DNA of 64,000 nt from Cognatiyoonia koreensis (GTDB taxonomy: Bacteria; Pseudomonadota; Alphaproteobacteria; Rhodobacterales; Rhodobacteraceae), in contig NZ_FOIZ01000001.1 of assembly GCF_900109295.1 (NCBI RefSeq), positions 2,302,997 to 2,366,996 of the forward strand, in the 5' to 3' direction. The notes under the pieces are model-generated. The model had not been told where the DNA came from. It saw only the letters and a program-made list of their open reading frames with translations, and did not search any database. The position numbers and the translations under genes are program-made. Of the stretch, positions 34,981 through 44,478 are shown one piece after another; the stretch's first letter is position 1, and each line of letters starts with the position of its first letter.

Positions 34981-37403
34981 AGGACGAAGTCACACGCGAA
35001 GACCGCGTCGCCAATCTCAAAGGTATGGGTTGCTCGCGCAAGCGGGTCGAGGATGCCCGGTTCACCCAAGGCAAAGGCAACTACGTTGACGACATCAAGC
35101 TGGACGGCATGCTATTTGGGGACTTCGTCCGCTCGCCATACGCCCATGCGCGGATCAAAAGCATCGACACAGCGGCGGCGCTCGAAGTCCCCGGCGTTCT
35201 CGCCGTCCTGACAGCTGCCGATCTTGAACCCCTTGGTCTGCATTGGATGCCAACCCTTGCGGGCGATAAGCAAATGGTGCTCGCCGATGGCAAGGTGCTT
35301 TTCCAAGGACAGGAAGTCGCCTTTGTCGTTGCCGAGGACCGCTATGCAGCTGCGGACGGTATCGAACTGGTCGAGGTGGAGTATGAAGAACTTCCCGTCA
35401 TCGTCGATCCGTTTGAATCGCTGAAATCGGATGTTGTCCTGCGCGAGGACCTTGTTGGTAAAAACGGCGCGTTGCCCGATGGCGCGCACGGGCCGCGCAA
35501 GCATCACAACCACATCTTTACATGGGAAGCAGGCAACAAGGCCCCCACCGAAGAAGTCATCGCCAACGCCGATGTCGTGGCAGAAGAGTCGATGTATTAT
35601 CACCGCACGCACCCCTGCCCGCTGGAAACCTGCGGTTGCGTGGCTTCAATGGACAAGGTCAATGGCAAGCTGACCCTTTGGGGAACGTTTCAAGCGCCGC
35701 ATGCAATCCGCACGGTCGTGTCACTGATTTCCGGAATTGAAGAACACAACATCCGAGTGATCTCTCCCGATATCGGTGGCGGGTTCGGCAACAAGGTGGG
35801 CGCATATCCGGGTTATGTTTGCTCGGTCGTCGCGTCGATTGTGACGGGCAAACCGGTCAAATGGATCGAAGACCGGATGGACAACCTGATGACGACCGCT
35901 TTCGCGCGGGACTATCACATGACCGGCAAGATTTCGGCCACAAAAGAAGGGAAGATAACCGGCCTGCAGTGCCACGTCACGGCTGATCACGGCGGTTTTG
36001 ACGCTTGTGCCGACCCGACGAAGTTTCCCGCAGGATTCATGAACATCTGCACCGGGTCGTATGACATCCCGACTGCATACCTGGAGGTCGATGGCGTTTA
36101 TACCAACAAAGCACCCGGAGGCGTCAGCTATCGCTGTTCGTTCCGCGTGACAGAGGCTGTGTATTTCATCGAACGTATGGTCGAGGTTCTTGCGATCAAG
36201 CTGAACATGGACGCGGCCGAACTGCGCCGGATCAACTTCATCAAGAAGGAACAGTTCCCCTACACCGCTGCGCTGGGCTGGGAGTATGACAGCGGCGACT
36301 ATCACACCGCATGGGACAAGGCACTGAAAGCAGTCGACTACGAAGGATTACGTGCCGAACAGGCCCAGCGGGTCGAAGACTTCAAAGCTGGCAAGACCCG
36401 CAAGCTGATGGGGATTGGTCTGTCGTTCTTTACAGAGATCGTCGGTGCCGGTCCGGTCAAGAATTGCGATATTCTGGGCCTTGGCATGTTTGACAGCTGC
36501 GAGATCCGTATTCATCCGACTGGATCAGCGATTGCCCGTCTGGGCACAATTTCTCAGGGCCAAGGTCATGCGACCACATTCGCACAGATCCTCGCCTCTG
36601 AAATCGGACTGCCAGCGGATAGCATTACAATCGAAGAAGGTGACACCGACACTGCACCCTACGGGCTTGGGACCTACGGGTCTCGTTCCACACCTGTCGC
36701 TGGCGCGGCGACTGCGATGGCAGGCCGCAAGATCCGGGCCAAGGCACAGATGATTGCAGCCTACCTGCTAGAAGTGCACGACAACGACGTGGAATTTGAC
36801 GTGGACCGGTTTGTCGTCAAGGGCGCACCCGAGAAATTCAAGACAATGAAGGAAATCGCTTTTGCCGCCTACAACCAAGCCATCCCCAGTCTAGAGCCGG
36901 GTCTGGAAGCAGTCAGCTACTATGACCCGCCCAACATGACATATCCGTTCGGTGCCTACGTCTGTGTCATGGATATCGATGTGGATACCGGTGTGCCGGA
37001 AATCCGCCGCTTCTATGCGCTGGACGATTGCGGGACGCGGATCAACCCGATGATCATCGAAGGACAGGTGCACGGTGGTCTGACCGAGGCGCTTGCCGTC
37101 GCACTGGGGCAAGAAATTGCCTATGATGACATGGGCAACGTGAAGACGGGGACGCTGATGGACTTTTTCCTGCCCACGGCTTGGGAGGTTCCGAATTACG
37201 AAACCGACTTCACCGTGACGCCAAGCCCGCACCATCCGATCGGTGCCAAGGGCGTGGGCGAAAGCCCGCATGTTGGTGGCGTGCCCTGCTTCTCAAATGC
37301 GGTGCAGGATGCATTCCGCCCGTTTGGCAACACGCACACCAACATGCCGCACGACCACTGGCGGATCTGGCGCACTGCGAACGAGTTGGGCTTGCACGAC
37401 TAA
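34977..37403 (+). CDS. coxL: aerobic carbon monoxide dehydrogenase, molybdenum large subunit (form I)
   Basis: An 808-aa molybdopterin subunit of the length typical of CoxL. The active-site loop reads SYRCSFR at residues 384-390, with Cys387 in the position of the Cys that holds the Cu-S-Mo bridge in form I enzymes. The usual form I loop is AYxCSFR, so the first residue is Ser instead of Ala. The form II loop AYRGAGR is absent. Other marks are [13 protein letters not shown] near residue 266 and [13 protein letters not shown] near 757, which holds the catalytic Glu. It oxidises CO to CO2. The gene order MSL and the following accessory genes support true CO dehydrogenase. Confidence 0.94.
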   Translation: MKDEVTREDRVANLKGMGCSRKRVEDARFTQGKGNYVDDIKLDGMLFGDFVRSPYAHARIKSIDTAAALEVPGVLAVLTAADLEPLGLHWMPTLAGDKQMVLADGKVLFQGQEVAFVVAEDRYAAADGIELVEVEYEELPVIVDPFESLKSDVVLREDLVGKNGALPDGAHGPRKHHNHIFTWEAGNKAPTEEVIANADVVAEESMYYHRTHPCPLETCGCVASMDKVNGKLTLWGTFQAPHAIRTVVSLISGIEEHNIRVISPDIGGGFGNKVGAYPGYVCSVVASIVTGKPVKWIEDRMDNLMTTAFARDYHMTGKISATKEGKITGLQCHVTADHGGFDACADPTKFPAGFMNICTGSYDIPTAYLEVDGVYTNKAPGGVSYRCSFRVTEAVYFIERMVEVLAIKLNMDAAELRRINFIKKEQFPYTAALGWEYDSGDYHTAWDKALKAVDYEGLRAEQAQRVEDFKAGKTRKLMGIGLSFFTEIVGAGPVKNCDILGLGMFDSCEIRIHPTGSAIARLGTISQGQGHATTFAQILASEIGLPADSITIEEGDTDTAPYGLGTYGSRSTPVAGAATAMAGRKIRAKAQMIAAYLLEVHDNDVEFDVDRFVVKGAPEKFKTMKEIAFAAYNQAIPSLEPGLEAVSYYDPPNMTYPFGAYVCVMDIDVDTGVPEIRRFYALDDCGTRINPMIIEGQVHGGLTEALAVALGQEIAYDDMGNVKTGTLMDFFLPTAWEVPNYETDFTVTPSPHHPIGAKGVGESPHVGGVPCFSNAVQDAFRPFGNTHTNMPHDHWRIWRTANELGLHD

Positions 37404-37468
37404 GTCAAATCTATGGGCATCCGACCGGCTTCACGCCAACTCGGGTGCCTATCTTGCGGGAAAACGAA

Positions 37469-38344
37469 ATGACCTGGACGGACCTTCAAACGGCACTTGC
37501 CGTAGACGGATATGTTGCCTCCGATGACCTCAGCGTCGCCATGCACCTTGCGCTGACACTCGGGCGGCCCTTGCTGCTCGAAGGTGCGGCAGGCGTTGGA
37601 AAGACACAACTCGCCGCCAGTCTCGCCACTTTGCGCAACACCAAGTTGATCCGCCTGCAATGCTACGAAGGATTGGATGCTGCGCAGGCCATCTATGAAT
37701 GGAATTATCAGCGCCAGCTTTTGACAATCCGCGCCGCAGCCGAAGACGGAGAAACCGGGAAAGCCGTCGAAGAACGCATCTTTTCGGGGGATTTTTTGTT
37801 GGAACGCCCGCTGTTGGCAGCCATTACCCAAGACACCCAGCCGGTCTTGCTGATCGACGAGATTGATCGCGCCGATGAGGAATTCGAAGCGTACCTTTTG
37901 GAAATTCTTTCGGAATTCCAGATCACGATCCCCGAACTGGGAACTGTGACAGCGACCTCAAAACCGATCGTTATCCTGACATCCAACGGCACCCGCGACC
38001 TGTCTGACGCGCTGCGGCGCAGGTGTCTATATTCCTACGTCGAATATCCCGACCATCACACTGAACTTGCGATCCTGAACGCGCGCTGCCCCGGTATCAA
38101 CGCGCGCTTGGGTGCGCAAATTGTGGGCTTCGTTCAGAAGCTACGCGAAGAAGAGCTGGAGAAGGTTCCGGGCATCGCCGAAACGCTCGACTTTGCTGCT
38201 GCCCTGATGGGGCTTGGCATAGCCGACCTCACGTCCGATCCAGCTGCGTTGCAACATACACTCAGCACGCTATTAAAAACTCAAAGCGACCGCGCGCATA
38301 TCACGACAGAGGTCGCTGGCCGCATCGCGGGACGCGCCGCATGA
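37469..38344 (+). CDS. coxD: MoxR-type AAA ATPase, CoxD-like maturation factor
   Basis: A 291-aa AAA+ ATPase. The Walker A is EGAAGVGKTQLA near residue 38, the Walker B VLLIDEIDRAD near residue 127, and sensor 1 ILTSNGTRDL near residue 171. In Oligotropha CoxD unfolds or remodels apo-CO dehydrogenase so that the sulfur and copper of the active site can be inserted. I start it at the ATG at 37469, since longer frames run back into coxL. It overlaps coxE by 4 bp, matching the known MoxR-VWA pairing. Confidence 0.9.
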   Translation: MTWTDLQTALAVDGYVASDDLSVAMHLALTLGRPLLLEGAAGVGKTQLAASLATLRNTKLIRLQCYEGLDAAQAIYEWNYQRQLLTIRAAAEDGETGKAVEERIFSGDFLLERPLLAAITQDTQPVLLIDEIDRADEEFEAYLLEILSEFQITIPELGTVTATSKPIVILTSNGTRDLSDALRRRCLYSYVEYPDHHTELAILNARCPGINARLGAQIVGFVQKLREEELEKVPGIAETLDFAAALMGLGIADLTSDPAALQHTLSTLLKTQSDRAHITTEVAGRIAGRAA

Positions 38345-39522
38345 GCAGGGTCACCCGTTTTGCCAGCCGTGACCCCGGTCCAACAGCACGGGTCGTCGGG
38401 TTCATGGCACATCTGCGCGAAAACGGCCTACGCCTCGGCGTGTCAGAAACCGAACTGGCCCTGTCTGCACTGTGCGAAGTCGATGCGAGCCAGCCGAACC
38501 ACAGCCGCCAGGCCCTGAAGGCCGTCTGTACAAGCTGCAAGGAAGAGGTGGAACGATTTGACGACCTGTTCGACAGCTACTGGATGGATGCAGGTCGCGT
38601 GAAACAGAAAATCGTACAGGCCCCGCCAAGCGAGGGCGATGACAGTGTGCACTCCTCCCGCGATGCCAAGGGCGAAGATACCGGTGGTGCAGGGTCTGCC
38701 AACGCGCCGGATGTTGGAAATGGCGAGGCGCAAAGCGACGGCGAAGGTCGCCTGATCGCAATCGAGGTGCGCAACCTGATGCGCAAAGACCTGCGCGACC
38801 TCGTGCGCCCCGAAGATATCGCAAAAGCGGAAGAGGTTGCTCGCCGATTGGGCGCTGCGCTGCGCGACCGCCGGTCGCGCCGCCGCATCGCTTCGCGCCA
38901 GGGGGATCGCCTGCATTTTCGCAAAACGATCCGCGCAAGCCTTGCAACTGGCGGCGAACCATTGCGCCTGATGCGCAAACATCGCCCAGACCGGCCGCGC
39001 AAGATTGTGGCTCTTTGCGATGTGTCTGGGTCGATGACCGTCTATGCGCAGGTCTTTCTTGCGTTTTTGGCAGGCTTGATGCGCAGCGATACAACCGCCG
39101 ATGCCTACCTGTTTCATACCCGACTTGTACGCATTACCGAAGCTTTGCGGGATAAGGATACGATGCGGGCCATCGGGCGCATGTCGCTGATGGCAGACGG
39201 TTTTGGCGGCGGCTCGGAAATCGGGCCATCAATCGCACGATTTGCCAGGACCTACGCCAAACGGTTTGTCGACGGACGCAGTGTCGTAATGATCCTGTCG
39301 GATGGTTACGACACGGCACCGCCCGAAGTGATGGACGCGGCATTGGCCGACCTCAAGAAACGGGGCTGCAAGATCATCTGGCTGAACCCGCTCAAAGGCT
39401 GGCGTGACTACGCGCCCGTAGCCAATGGGATGGCCGCCGCTTTGCCGCACCTCGACCTGTTTCGGGCGGCAAATACACTTTCGGATCTGGCGGCACTTGA
39501 ACAAGAGGTGATGACCATATGA
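38341..39522 (+). CDS. coxE: VWA domain protein CoxE
   Basis: A 393-aa protein. An N-terminal helical part and a low-complexity charged linker (about residues 95-145) lead to a C-terminal von Willebrand A domain. The metal-ion-dependent adhesion site is in LCDVSGSMTVY near residue 227, and GFGGGSEIG and ILSDGYDTAPPEV are also conserved. CoxE works with the CoxD ATPase in copper and sulfur insertion into CO dehydrogenase. Start and stop overlap the neighbours by 4 bp each, so coxD-E-F are translationally coupled. Confidence 0.92.
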   Translation: MSRVTRFASRDPGPTARVVGFMAHLRENGLRLGVSETELALSALCEVDASQPNHSRQALKAVCTSCKEEVERFDDLFDSYWMDAGRVKQKIVQAPPSEGDDSVHSSRDAKGEDTGGAGSANAPDVGNGEAQSDGEGRLIAIEVRNLMRKDLRDLVRPEDIAKAEEVARRLGAALRDRRSRRRIASRQGDRLHFRKTIRASLATGGEPLRLMRKHRPDRPRKIVALCDVSGSMTVYAQVFLAFLAGLMRSDTTADAYLFHTRLVRITEALRDKDTMRAIGRMSLMADGFGGGSEIGPSIARFARTYAKRFVDGRSVVMILSDGYDTAPPEVMDAALADLKKRGCKIIWLNPLKGWRDYAPVANGMAAALPHLDLFRAANTLSDLAALEQEVMTI

Positions 39523-40304
39523 CCCCGGCCGAATTCCTCTCGGATACATTGGCCGATGCAGCCACGGCGCTGCGGGCAAGGGACGAACCGTTCGCCTTTG
39601 CAACCATTGTCCGCACGGCTGGGGCGACCGCTGCGAAACCTGGCGCAAAGGCTTTGCTAGGTGCAGACGGGACTATCTTGCATGGCTGGCTGGGTGGCGG
39701 ATGCACACGGGGTGCGGTCAAGAAAGCAGCCTTGGAGGCCTTCATATCAGGTCGTCCGCAACTTGTGTCTGTCGCGCCCGAGGAACTTTTGGCGGAACGG
39801 GGTGTCAGTGCTGGTGACGAGGTTGAAGGAACGCGCTTTGCCCGCAACGGCTGCCCGTCAAAAGGCAGCGTTGATATCTTCATCGAACCGTGCCTGCCCA
39901 TGCCACAACTGGTGGTGTTGGGTGCATCGCCGGTTGCAGACGCGCTGGCGACCCTGGCACCGCAGTTTCATTGGGCAGTTATCAGGGAATTATCGGACGA
40001 ACAGACACCGTCGCACCAGCAGCGGATCATCGTGATTGCGACACAGGGCCAAGGCGATATTGACGCGCTGCAACAGTCCTTGCGCGCACCCGCACAACAT
40101 GTGGCCTTTGTCGGAAGTTCACGAAAGTTCGAAACACTCGCCGCAAGACTTATCGACAGCGGCATTGAGACATGCCGTGTAAATGCCGTAAAGGCACCTG
40201 CAGGTCTGAAACTGGGTGCTGTCACGCCCGAAGAAATCGCGCTCTCGATCATGGCCGATCTCATACAGGTCCGTCGCGCAGGGATAGGTGTCGCAGATGT
40301 ATAG
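39519..40304 (+). CDS. coxF: XdhC/CoxF family maturation protein
   Basis: A 261-aa XdhC/CoxI-family protein. The N-terminal domain has TIVRTAGATAAKPGAK and LGGGCTRGAVKKAA near residue 60. The C-terminal Rossmann-like domain has HVAFVGSSRKFETLAARL near residue 195 and VTPEEIALSIMADLI at the end. XdhC relatives bind molybdenum cofactor and deliver it, sulfurated, to the apo-enzyme, and CoxF is thought to act likewise for CO dehydrogenase. It overlaps coxE by 4 bp and the nucleotidyltransferase gene by 8 bp. Confidence 0.9.
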   Translation: MTPAEFLSDTLADAATALRARDEPFAFATIVRTAGATAAKPGAKALLGADGTILHGWLGGGCTRGAVKKAALEAFISGRPQLVSVAPEELLAERGVSAGDEVEGTRFARNGCPSKGSVDIFIEPCLPMPQLVVLGASPVADALATLAPQFHWAVIRELSDEQTPSHQQRIIVIATQGQGDIDALQQSLRAPAQHVAFVGSSRKFETLAARLIDSGIETCRVNAVKAPAGLKLGAVTPEEIALSIMADLIQVRRAGIGVADV

Positions 40305-40902
40305 CGTCGCTGCGATCATTCTGGCTGCAGGACAGTCTCAGCGCATGGGTGGCGCCAACAAGTTGCTTCTGCCTGTCGCGGGTCAGCCGATGATCCGTCA
40401 TGTGGTGAAATGCTATCGCGCAGCAATAGACGGCCCGATCATCGTTGTCACCGGGCATGACGCATCTAACGTAGAAGCCGCACTTGATCACATCGACGCG
40501 CACTGCACTTTCAATCCAGATCACAAGAATGGGCAGCAGACCGCGGTGGCGCTCGGCCTGTCGCATGCACCCGATGCGAACCTGCTCTTGATCGGGCTTG
40601 GTGATCAGCCACTGCTGCAAAGCGCAGATATTCGTGACCTTATCGCAGCCCATCAAAGTGCAGATCCACTCAAAATATCGATCCCCGCGATGGATCATGT
40701 CCGCGGCAACCCCATCGTCGTGCCGCATTCTCTGCGTGCCATGCTGACAGCAGACCAAGAACGTCCCGGCTGCATGCGTTTCAGGCGCGATAACCCCGCC
40801 CGCGTACAACGGCACGCCTTGCCTGCGGCCGGGTTCTACACCGATATCGACACCCCGAACGACTATGCGGCGCTGACTTCAGACAAGGAATTCATCACAT
40901 GA
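40297..40902 (+). CDS. MocA-like molybdenum cofactor nucleotidyltransferase
   Basis: A 201-aa GTA-fold nucleotidyltransferase of the MocA/MobA-like family. It has AAIILAAGQSQRMGGANKLL at residues 4-23, LIGLGDQPLL near residue 95 and the C-terminal DIDTPNDYAAL. MocA joins CTP to molybdopterin to give the cytosine dinucleotide cofactor used by CO dehydrogenase, which fits its place in the cox operon. I start it at the ATG at 40297; a GTG at 40288 is also in frame. Its stop overlaps a micro-ORF as ATGA. Confidence 0.87.
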   Translation: MYSVAAIILAAGQSQRMGGANKLLLPVAGQPMIRHVVKCYRAAIDGPIIVVTGHDASNVEAALDHIDAHCTFNPDHKNGQQTAVALGLSHAPDANLLLIGLGDQPLLQSADIRDLIAAHQSADPLKISIPAMDHVRGNPIVVPHSLRAMLTADQERPGCMRFRRDNPARVQRHALPAAGFYTDIDTPNDYAALTSDKEFIT

Positions 40903-40961
40903 AACGCCTACTCAAGACGTTCCGTCTGTTGCGTAGCAAACTCGCGCTCACACCAGAATAA
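40899..40961 (+). CDS. candidate 20-residue basic micropeptide in the cox operon
   Basis: An ATG at 40899 overlaps the preceding stop as ATGA and opens 20 codons ending in TAA. The product begins MKRLLKTFRLLRSK, with seven Lys or Arg among the first 14 residues, followed by ALTPE. It has the look of a short cationic amphipathic helix. The coupling geometry is the same as for its large neighbours. It may be a real small protein, a translational bridge to coxG (46 nt further on), or chance. Confidence 0.35.
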   Translation: MKRLLKTFRLLRSKLALTPE

Positions 40962-41006
40962 GCCGAACAAATCAGATTTCCCTGTTGCTAAGAAAAGGAC
41001 ACCACG

Positions 41007-41459
41007 ATGGAACTTGCGGACGAGATCGTGATCAACGCACCAAAAGAGCGGGTCTATGAAGCCCTGAACGACCCGGAGGTACTAAGGCAATGCATCCCCG
41101 GCTGCGAAGAACTGATCAAGCACTCCGATACAGAGCTTGAGGCGAAAGTCGTTCTCAAGATCGGACCCGTCAAAGCCCGTTTCAGCGGTGACGTGCAGCT
41201 TGATACAAGCGGAGCGCCAGATGCCTTTTCTCTGACGGGGCAAGGCAACGGGGGCGCGGCAGGCCATGCCAAAGGTGGGGCCGATGTCACGCTGACCGAA
41301 GTCGGCGAGACAACGATACTGCGTTACGAAGCAAAGGCGGCGATTGGCGGTAAGCTGGCCCAACTGGGAAGCCGCCTGATCCAGAGCACTGCGAAGAAGC
41401 TCGCGGCGAAGTTCTTCAAATCCTTTGCCGAGGTCGTAAACGAGGAAACGCCTGCCTAA
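41007..41459 (+). CDS. coxG: CoxG family SRPBCC protein
   Basis: A 150-aa START/SRPBCC-fold protein of the CoxG family, with VINAPKERVYEALNDPEVLRQ near the N-terminus, CIPGCEEL near residue 30 and a C-terminal basic helix (QSTAKKLAAKFFKSFAE). In carboxidotrophs CoxG anchors CO dehydrogenase to the cytoplasmic membrane and links it to the quinone pool. It is the last gene of the cox operon and faces the convergent VWA gene. Confidence 0.92.
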   Translation: MELADEIVINAPKERVYEALNDPEVLRQCIPGCEELIKHSDTELEAKVVLKIGPVKARFSGDVQLDTSGAPDAFSLTGQGNGGAAGHAKGGADVTLTEVGETTILRYEAKAAIGGKLAQLGSRLIQSTAKKLAAKFFKSFAEVVNEETPA

Positions 41460-41497
41460 GCCGTTCACCGAAATAGACGATTCACGCAGCAATAAAG

Positions 41498-41522
41498 CGC
41501 ATGCCATATTTGCGGGCATGCG
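41498..41522. terminator. stem-loop between convergent coxG and VWA gene
   Basis: An 8-bp perfect inverted repeat (CGCATGCC and GGCATGCG) with a 9-nt loop lies in the 103-bp gap between the two convergent stops. Neither side has a T-tract, so it is at best a weak bidirectional terminator or a 3'-end stabilising hairpin. Confidence 0.35.
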
Positions 41523-41562
41523 AAAGCTCGAAACAAAAGGACAAATTGGCGGACGTGGCCCC

Positions 41563-42702
41563 CTACTTGTCAGGCGGAAAACGCGGTGGAAAGCCTTGCT
41601 CTATCAGGTATTCGTTCTGCAGTTCCCGCCCAACCTCAAGAAACGGATACAGCACGTCGATCACCCAGTTACCGGACTCGGCGGCAATATCAGACGCTTC
41701 AAAGACCATCTGATTGGAACATTCTGCATAAAGCGGGTCATCGTCAGGGGCGTTGTTGTTTGCCGCCATGACGGCTTGCAAAAGACGGCGAGGCGCATTT
41801 CGATTGTAACAGTGCATCGCAGGGGTTGAGACCTCGACAAAGGCGCGATCAATTCGGTTCGCATTGCCCTGGACGCAGAATTCATAGGTGATCATATCCC
41901 GTTCCGATTGGGCAATTTCCTGCAACTTTTCACGCAGGATGCTTCCTGTTTCCGCCGGATAAAACGTACCACCCCCTGCGGCCGCCACAGCTTCCAACTG
42001 CGCCTGGGTTTCCGCATCCACAGCAAAGCCGATGGTGTTTACCGTGGTGCGCACGCCAGCCTCGTAGAGCGTTGTAGCAGCAGTCACAGGATCGCTGTCA
42101 CAAGTCTCCTCCCCGTCCGAAATCAGGTAGATCACTGGTGCCAATACGTCCTCGCCATCCGGTTCCGGCAACGCGGCTATCAGCTCTCCCGAATAGGTCA
42201 GTACGCCACCCATCGGGGTCCATCCCGTCGGGCTGAGCCCTTCGATCGACGTGGCCAGATCCGCGCGGTCCGCATCAAATCCGTGGATCATCTCGGATGA
42301 CGCGCACGACTCAGCCTTGCCATCCTGCTGGTTGTTGCCAAGGTGCCCGTAAACGACCAGCCCGACGGAAATATTCTCATCAAGGTCGGCCAGAAAACTC
42401 ACAGCCTCGCGTTTTGCGATTTCCATTTTCGTTTCACCGTCAATCGATCCCGCCATGGACCCGGACGCATCAATCGCAAGGATTAGGTGGGACGCAGGCA
42501 GTGCGTCATCAACTCCCGAAGGCCGGACACAATCCTGCAGATCATATGTTGGAACAACTGGCGTGCATTGCGCGATGTCGACTGGCACATCCGCCGTGAT
42601 CTCATCGAACAGCGCCTGACATTCCGCCGTAAGGCGTTGAGCCGAGACGTCCGTTGAAAAGGCAATTACGAACGCGGTGCAGGCTAAACTCATCAAACGC
42701 AT
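41563..42702 (-). CDS. exported VWA domain protein
   Basis: A 379-aa protein with a signal peptide (MRLMSLACTAFVIAFSTDVS, cleavage after SAQ or nearby). The VWA domain starts near residue 70, with the metal site ILAIDASGSMAG and later GWTPMGGVLTYSG and ISDGEETCDSDPV. Several cysteines suggest disulfides in the periplasm. About 120 C-terminal residues match no family I recognise. It resembles secreted Ca-activated-chloride-channel/YfbK-like VWA proteins. It is convergent with the cox operon, and a link to CO oxidation cannot be shown. Confidence 0.82.
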   Translation of the reverse strand: MRLMSLACTAFVIAFSTDVSAQRLTAECQALFDEITADVPVDIAQCTPVVPTYDLQDCVRPSGVDDALPASHLILAIDASGSMAGSIDGETKMEIAKREAVSFLADLDENISVGLVVYGHLGNNQQDGKAESCASSEMIHGFDADRADLATSIEGLSPTGWTPMGGVLTYSGELIAALPEPDGEDVLAPVIYLISDGEETCDSDPVTAATTLYEAGVRTTVNTIGFAVDAETQAQLEAVAAAGGGTFYPAETGSILREKLQEIAQSERDMITYEFCVQGNANRIDRAFVEVSTPAMHCYNRNAPRRLLQAVMAANNNAPDDDPLYAECSNQMVFEASDIAAESGNWVIDVLYPFLEVGRELQNEYLIEQGFPPRFPPDK

Positions 42703-43056
42703 ACTGAATGGCTCCTCATATTCAACAAGACCCTACCGCGATTACGCCATGACGCAAATCCTTGAGGCAGGAACTGTCCCGTGCATGGTGTGAGAGCAAG
42801 TTGCCGCGTCCAAGTTGGTCTTCGGCATGTCAGGTCCGGACCTGCAAGTCAGAGGCACCCAAGCATCTCCGAGTGACCGAAAACAACAGCCTATGGCAGA
42901 TTCAGCCGCTAACTCACCGAAGATGTCCGTTCATTAATTGGCGAAGATCCATCCTTCACCAAATGGGTCGGTGTGCTATTCTGACATATCTGGATTGGTT
43001 TTCCACATCACCCGATGCCAATCTCTGAAACTGACCAGCAATGACCGGAGCGCAAC
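42703..43056. other. intergenic region with a 14-bp perfect palindrome
   Basis: These 354 bp separate the divergent VWA gene and the methyltransferase-like gene. They contain CAGGTCCGGACCTG at 42831-42844, a perfect 14-bp palindrome that could be an operator. Short open frames here have no ribosome sites or recognisable features. I see no RNA gene. Confidence 0.4.
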
Positions 43057-43680
43057 TTGCAAGACTTCACCAGGAAGCTTTGGGAAAAACAAAACCAGCA
43101 TCCCGGTGACAGGTTTCGGCTCTTTCGCGCTGTCGGAGACGTCATATCTCCCAAGTCTGTTCTTTACGCCGGAAGCTACGTGGATATTGCACCGTCATTC
43201 ATTTTTCCAAGTGTGACGTATGTCGACATGGACCGCCGCGCCAAGCACTTCTTTGATGACGAAGCTGGTGTCAGGGAACTCATTGAAACCGAAAGTGTGG
43301 TCGGATCGAATGCGTCGTTTTCCTTTGTCCATACTGATTACGCAAAGCTGTCGATGCCAGACCAATCCTTTGATCTGCTGATTTCGCTCTACGCTGGGTT
43401 TATCTCGGAATACTGCACCGACTTCCTCAAAGTCGGCGGACACCTCCTCGTAAATCCAAGCCACGGCGATGCTGCACTTGCGTCCATAGACAAACGCTAT
43501 CGGCTGGCGGGGGCAGTCCTTTCAAAAGCAGGAGACTATCGCGTTATTCAAAACGATCTGGATGATTACCTGCAGCCCAAAAAAGCTGTCGAAGTCACAC
43601 GCGAAATGCTTTTCGCGACGAACCGGGCTGTTGCCTACACGCGACAAGCGTTCGCCTATCTTTTTGAGCGTGTGATGTAA
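43057..43680 (+). CDS. class I SAM-dependent methyltransferase-like protein
   Basis: A 207-aa protein that probably starts at the TTG at 43057, 6 nt behind GGAG; no ATG lies in frame nearby. It has a Rossmann-like order: SVLYAGSYVDIAP (motif I position, but degenerate), VTYVDMDRRA (motif II acidic residues), then SFDLLISLYAGF (motif IV) and LKVGGHLLVN. The glycine-rich SAM loop is not canonical, so it may be a divergent or inactive methyltransferase. It stands alone between the VWA gene and the ArsR operon. The function is unknown. Confidence 0.65.
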   Translation: MQDFTRKLWEKQNQHPGDRFRLFRAVGDVISPKSVLYAGSYVDIAPSFIFPSVTYVDMDRRAKHFFDDEAGVRELIETESVVGSNASFSFVHTDYAKLSMPDQSFDLLISLYAGFISEYCTDFLKVGGHLLVNPSHGDAALASIDKRYRLAGAVLSKAGDYRVIQNDLDDYLQPKKAVEVTREMLFATNRAVAYTRQAFAYLFERVM

Positions 43681-43747
43681 GAGACCGTGGGCACCTTGCA
43701 CTAGCTGACCTAGCAGGCCTCATCTCGGTCAACGCCCTGCTGCAATT

Positions 43748-44161
43748 TTAGCCAGCATGGGCAGACGTCCGCATTCTTGCCAAGTGTTCGTCCCAACCCT
43801 TATCCAGCGCAAGAATTAAGCCAAAGGCGTCCTCCCCTTGGGGCAGACCTTCATGTCGCAGGGATAGCTTCGTGCCACCCTCGACGTCTTCCAACGTCCA
43901 CTTTACCGTGCTTGTCTGCCCTGCCATTGGGGCGATCGAGAATGTGTATTCAAGACGGGCAAACGGCTCGGCGACAAGAACTTCGCCCCACATGAGTTTG
44001 TCGCCACTTTCAACGCCAAACATCTCGTATTCGCCTTCGATCAACGGACTCTTCGGCTTGTGAAACCAGATCGCAAGCTTGTCCGGTTCCGTCAGATAGT
44101 CCCACACCTTAGCCGGCGTCGCTTTCAGGTAGATCGTCTTTTCCAGGATCATGTCGGTCAT
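43748..44161 (-). CDS. AHSA1/SRPBCC domain protein
   Basis: A 137-aa START-like protein of the Aha1/CalC family, seen in IYLKATPAKVWDYLTEPDKLAIWF near the N-terminus and KGWDEHLARM at the C-terminus. Such proteins are commonly the second gene of a two-gene ArsR operon, as here (4-bp ATGA overlap). They are thought to bind a small hydrophobic ligand. It is the last gene of the small operon that starts with the 57-residue exported protein. Confidence 0.87.
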   Translation of the reverse strand: MTDMILEKTIYLKATPAKVWDYLTEPDKLAIWFHKPKSPLIEGEYEMFGVESGDKLMWGEVLVAEPFARLEYTFSIAPMAGQTSTVKWTLEDVEGGTKLSLRHEGLPQGEDAFGLILALDKGWDEHLARMRTSAHAG

Positions 44162-44478
44162 TGCATGTCTTTCTCTATTTCAGATTTCAGGGTGCTCAGG
44201 CGATCGTCCCAGAATGCATCAAAGTAACTGAACCAATCGATCACACGTCTCAATCCATTTGGATTGAGTGTGTTGACCCGTGTTCTGCCGCTGACTTGGA
44301 CAGAAATCAGATCACCCTCGCTCAAGATCGAAAGGTGCTTCTTCACGGCAGCCCTCGTCATGTCGAAGTTTTCGGCAACCTCCGCGATTGTCATCTCGTT
44401 CTCTGCGAGTAATCGAAGGATGTTTCTTCGTGTCGGGTCGGCGAGCGCACGAAATCCCAGATGTTCAGCGTCCGTCAT
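44158..44478 (-). CDS. ArsR family transcriptional regulator
   Basis: A 106-aa winged-helix repressor. It has FRALADPTRRNILRLLAENEM and the recognition region FDMTRAAVKKHLSILSEGDLI. No cysteine metal site is visible, so it is of the non-metal ArsR/AHSA1-partner type. I start it at the ATG at 44478, which overlaps the small gene's stop as ATGA. It likely represses its own operon through the tandem operators at 44667-44703. Confidence 0.9.
   Translation of the reverse strand: MTDAEHLGFRALADPTRRNILRLLAENEMTIAEVAENFDMTRAAVKKHLSILSEGDLISVQVSGRTRVNTLNPNGLRRVIDWFSYFDAFWDDRLSTLKSEIEKDMQ

Noticed and set aside
34977..37403. Xanthine dehydrogenase or form II CoxL
   Set aside because: The loop SYRCSFR with Cys387 and the coxC/D/E/F/G neighbours are those of form I CO dehydrogenase, although a urate pathway lies nearby.
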